Assembly: GCA_002329245.1 (NCBI GenBank)
Contig: DCTG01000102.1
Coordinates: 9,115 to 16,936 of the forward strand
Direction: 5' to 3'
From: Clostridiales bacterium UBA1446
GTDB taxonomy: Bacteria; Bacillota; Clostridia; Oscillospirales; Oscillospiraceae
Length of the DNA stretch: 7,822 nt
The translations under genes were made by a program, and so were the position numbers. Numbering within the stretch: the first letter of the stretch is position 1; every line of letters begins with the position of its first letter. This document shows positions 5,803-7,822 of this stretch, one piece after another. The notes beneath the pieces were generated by a model, which was given only the letters and a program-made list of their open reading frames with translations, was not told the origin of the DNA and searched no databases.

Positions 5803-5819
5803 GCCGGCAAGGGTCTTTG
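5803..5819 (+). repeat. Flanking direct repeat, right copy
   Basis: GCCGGCAAGGGTCTTTG is identical to 3996-4012 and begins directly after the last base of the array. Here the repeat lacks the ascending arm (ACCCTTGC) of the terminator hairpin. It therefore looks like a partial duplicate of the lyase terminator rather than an independent terminator. Confidence 0.7.
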
Positions 5820-5851
5820 GCGCGTTATTGTCTGCAATTATTTATCGTTTA

Positions 5852-5893
5852 TCAATAAATTTTTATTGACATTTAATAATATGGTGGTAATAT
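5852..5893 (+). promoter_or_regulatory. Promoter and overlapping palindromic operator of the DUF2975 operon
   Basis: TTGACA (5866-5871) is followed after 16 bases by TAATAT (5888-5893), with TG one base before it forming an extended -10. A perfect palindrome, TCAATAAA-TT-TTTATTGA (5852-5869), overlaps the first four bases of the -35 box, the position expected for a repressor site. The small HTH protein encoded two genes downstream is the obvious candidate ligand, by inference. Confidence 0.7.
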
Positions 5894-5924
5894 ATAGCTC
5901 ATCAAGGTCTTAAGGAGGATCACT

Positions 5925-6377
5925 ATGTATCAACCGACTCCGGTGCACCACATTGCCAAAGCGCTCGTCAGCATCATGTTTTACGGTGGAATCCTTTGCG
6001 TCGGCATGCTCCCCTGGATGTCGAAATACATTATCCAATATTTCGGCTGCAGCGAAGAAGAATGCCGGTTTATAACGACGGTATTGATCGCCTCCGGGCT
6101 GTGTACCGTGTATATTCTCTATAACCTGAAGCATATGTACCGGACGTTGTTGGGCGGCAATCCCTTTGTGGAAAAAAACATCAGCTGTTTTCGAAAAATG
6201 GCGGTATCCTGCGCGCTCATATCCCTGATCTATCTGGTAAAAGCCTTTTTTATGTATTCCATCGCGACCCTCGTTCTCGTGCTGATGTTCGCCGTAGGCA
6301 CTCTTTTTTGTCTGACGCTCAAGGACATTTTCAAGCAGGCGATGTTTTATAAAGAAGAGCATGATTGGACGGTGTGA
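5925..6377 (+). CDS. DUF2975-family membrane protein (YoaS-like)
   Basis: This 150-residue protein has four likely membrane helices at about 12-32, 48-67, 92-110 and 112-131. A hydrophilic turn between helices 2 and 3 contains GGNPFVEKN (77-85) followed by FRKMA, the conserved loop I associate with DUF2975. The function of this family is unknown. It commonly sits beside a small YozG-like HTH regulator, as in the Bacillus subtilis yoaS/yozG pair, and the same arrangement occurs here with a 3-base gap. AAGGAGG lies 6 bases before the ATG, a strong ribosome binding site. It is the first gene of an operon with a palindrome-controlled promoter. The C-terminus is short and charged, probably cytoplasmic. 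Confidence 0.85.
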   Translation: MYQPTPVHHIAKALVSIMFYGGILCVGMLPWMSKYIIQYFGCSEEECRFITTVLIASGLCTVYILYNLKHMYRTLLGGNPFVEKNISCFRKMAVSCALISLIYLVKAFFMYSIATLVLVLMFAVGTLFCLTLKDIFKQAMFYKEEHDWTV

Positions 6378-6380
6378 CGT

Positions 6381-6587
6381 ATGCCGATCATAATTAATTT
6401 AGACGTCATGATGGCAAAACGAAAGATTGGCCTGATGGAACTTGCCGAAAAAATCAATATTACGCCAGCCAATCTGTCTATTCTGAAAAACAACAGAGCG
6501 AAAGCCATACGCTTTTCCACGTTGGAGGAAATCTGCAAAGCGCTCGACTGCCAGCCTGCGGACATTTTGCAATACATCCCGGAATAA
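6381..6587 (+). CDS. YozG-like Cro/C1-type HTH transcriptional regulator
   Basis: This 68-residue protein is almost entirely one XRE-type helix-turn-helix domain. It opens with a hydrophobic MPIIINLDVMMAKRKI, followed by helix 2 (about 18-25, LMELAEKI), the recognition helix (28-38, TPANLSILKNN), then FSTLEEICKALDCQPADIL (45-63), typical of the YozG/HTH_26 group. It starts 3 bases after the DUF2975 stop and has only a weak Shine-Dalgarno sequence, so translation is probably coupled to the upstream gene. No second domain for ligand binding is present, so any signal must come through a partner, plausibly a neighbouring membrane protein. It is a candidate repressor acting at the palindrome 5852-5869. 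Confidence 0.9.
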   Translation: MPIIINLDVMMAKRKIGLMELAEKINITPANLSILKNNRAKAIRFSTLEEICKALDCQPADILQYIPE

Positions 6588-6619
6588 CCGGACCGCCTGC
6601 TTGATAGGAGGTTTTTAAA

Positions 6620-7822
6620 ATGGAAAGGTCCCTGCAAAACAAATTGCTTCTGTATCTTCTCATATCGGCATTCGCTTTTCTGTATCTGGTCCTGCCGGTG
6701 CAGGCCGGCATCAGCGTCCCGGTCTTTGTCCTGCTGCAGTACCTCTGCCTCCGGTTGATTCTTCCGGAAAGAAAACGTCTTTGTTGCCTTCTCCCCGTTT
6801 TTATTCTCTCGCTCAATTCGTTTCTCAGCGGTAATCCCGTCTGGCATATGCCAAATTTTTTAGTTTGCGCGGCATTGTACGTCCTCATGGTTCAGCCGCT
6901 TGATCTCAAGGACGCTTCCCTTCTCTTTTTACGCCGGATTGCAGTCAAGTTATTCGAGCCCCTTTTCTATTTGCATCTTCCCTTTGTCTGGCTTTTCAGC
7001 GCGAACAGGGAAAAGGCCGCGCTCATCAAACGGATCTTCGTCGCGGTTTTGATTACCGCGCCGTCCGTTGTGGTCTTGATAGCGCTGCTCTCTTCCGCGG
7101 ACCTGGCGTTTTCCAAAGCGGTCAACGACTTTTTTAACGCGCTGTTTGCATTTATCAACGCCGAAACGTTTATCAAGACGCTGTTTAGTCTCCTCGTGGG
7201 ATTTTACCTGTTCGGTCTGGTCTATTCCGCTATTGTGAAAAAAGAGTGGAAACAGCCTGAACGCAGCGCAAAAAAAGGCGATCCCATACTATTTAACGTC
7301 CTGCTAGTTTCCATACTCGCAATCTATACCGTATTTGTCGTAGTGCAGTTCAAATACCTCTTCGCGGGAGCCGCTCTTCCCGACGGGCTCACCTATACCC
7401 AGTACGCCCGGCAGGGCTTTTTCGAGCAGCTTGCTCTGACCGGCGTGAACATCGCGATTATCTGGGTTACGGTTCATTTTTCGCACCGGGAAACGGACAG
7501 GTGGAGCAGGCTGACGGTGTGGCTTTGCTTCTACCTCTGCCTGATTACGGTGATTCTATTGGTCTCGTCGTTTTATCGCATGTGGCTCTATTATGCCGAC
7601 GACGGGCTCACACGGCTGCGCTTTTTTGTGTTCGGTTTTCTGATTTTTGAGCTCTTCGGTCTGCTGATTACGTTCTTTTACATTCTGAAGCCGAAATTCA
7701 ACCTGATCGCGGTCTACCTCATCATCGGCCTTTTCTATTACCTGCTGCTGAATTTGGTGCCAGTGGATTATTTCGTCGCCTATAGCCAGGTTAATCGGTG
7801 TCTTCAGGGAAACAGCGGCGGG
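6620..7822 (+). CDS. DUF4173-family multi-spanning membrane protein, C-terminus beyond window
   Basis: 401 codons are open to the right edge with no stop. The protein is very hydrophobic, with roughly ten membrane helices separated by short charged loops (for example PERKR near 50-54, KKEWKQPERSAKKG at 207-220, HRETDRWSR near 289-297). The motif YARQGFFEQLALTGVN at 262-277 and the terminal PVDYFVAYSQVNRCLQG are features I recognise from DUF4173 proteins, whose function is not established. The family usually continues a few tens of residues further, so most of the protein is here. AGGAGG lies 8 bases before the ATG, and the gene starts 32 bases after the HTH stop, consistent with one operon. 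No enzymatic motif is visible. Confidence 0.8.
   Translation, partial: MERSLQNKLLLYLLISAFAFLYLVLPVQAGISVPVFVLLQYLCLRLILPERKRLCCLLPVFILSLNSFLSGNPVWHMPNFLVCAALYVLMVQPLDLKDASLLFLRRIAVKLFEPLFYLHLPFVWLFSANREKAALIKRIFVAVLITAPSVVVLIALLSSADLAFSKAVNDFFNALFAFINAETFIKTLFSLLVGFYLFGLVYSAIVKKEWKQPERSAKKGDPILFNVLLVSILAIYTVFVVVQFKYLFAGAALPDGLTYTQYARQGFFEQLALTGVNIAIIWVTVHFSHRETDRWSRLTVWLCFYLCLITVILLVSSFYRMWLYYADDGLTRLRFFVFGFLIFELFGLLITFFYILKPKFNLIAVYLIIGLFYYLLLNLVPVDYFVAYSQVNRCLQGNSGG

Larger units (their letters stand above)
5520..5924. other. Non-coding stretch: IS right end and DUF2975 operon promoter
   Basis: Bases 5520-5802 are the non-coding right end of the IS: a short CCCT/AGGG hairpin (5561-5574), the inner IR-like unit, a second hairpin (5606-5623), an AT-rich patch near 5645-5658, and the tandem array. 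Bases 5803-5819 are the right direct repeat. Bases 5852-5893 hold the palindrome and promoter of the next operon. An open frame across 5616-5858 is rejected because it lacks a ribosome binding site and its peptide pattern comes from the DNA repeats. Confidence 0.7.

Noticed and set aside
5616..5858. Plus-strand open frame of 80 codons across the array
   Set aside because: It has no Shine-Dalgarno sequence. Its recurring peptide patterns arise from the 20-base DNA repeat, which is not a multiple of three and so does not encode a protein repeat.
5910..6362. 150-codon minus-strand open frame opposite the DUF2975 gene
   Set aside because: The plus strand has a strong promoter, ribosome binding site and recognisable membrane family; the antisense frame shows none.
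6347..6888. Minus-strand open frames opposite the HTH and DUF4173 genes
   Set aside because: They are antisense to two recognisable plus-strand genes with good start signals, and their translations show no family motif.

Overview
The window looks like a chromosomal segment from a moderately GC-rich anaerobic Firmicute, most likely of class Clostridia. That call rests on the gene families (a MOP-type aldehyde oxidoreductase, a split UxaA-family lyase, a cysteine-rich IS30-family transposase of a kind I associate with clostridia, and a DUF2975/YozG-like pair) and on strong AGGAGG-type ribosome binding sites with TTGACA/TATAAT-type promoters. I cannot name a genus. All product calls come from reading translated sequence against remembered families; no database search was run.

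Left third (1-3965): metabolism. A long minus-strand gene, cut by the left edge, encodes the first 708 residues of a molybdopterin/2x[2Fe-2S] aldehyde oxidoreductase. Across a 341-base divergent intergenic region lies a plus-strand pair encoding the small (SAF domain) and large subunits of a UxaA-family dehydratase/sulfo-lyase. A lyase acting on a hydroxy- or sulfo-acid beside an aldehyde oxidoreductase suggests a small catabolic module for a sugar acid or sulfonate, with the substrate open. A terminator hairpin closes the lyase operon.

Middle (about 4015-5802): a mobile element. It carries one IS30-family transposase gene with its own promoter, and an upstream terminator that would insulate it. 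Its ends are unequal. The left end has one terminal repeat. The right end has six similar units in a precise 20-base tandem array, plus a seventh unit further inside. Only the outermost array unit shares the TGAGT tip of the left end. The element is bracketed by a 17-base perfect direct repeat, GCCGGCAAGGGTCTTTG, whose left copy is the descending arm and T-tract of the lyase-operon terminator. This is the most unusual structure in the window.

Right third (5820-7822): membrane/regulator operon. A strong promoter with a perfect 18-base palindrome over its -35 box precedes three plus-strand genes: a DUF2975 four-helix membrane protein, a 68-residue YozG-like HTH regulator separated by only 3 bases, and a multi-spanning DUF4173 protein cut by the right edge. 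The layout suggests an autoregulated membrane module of unknown function.
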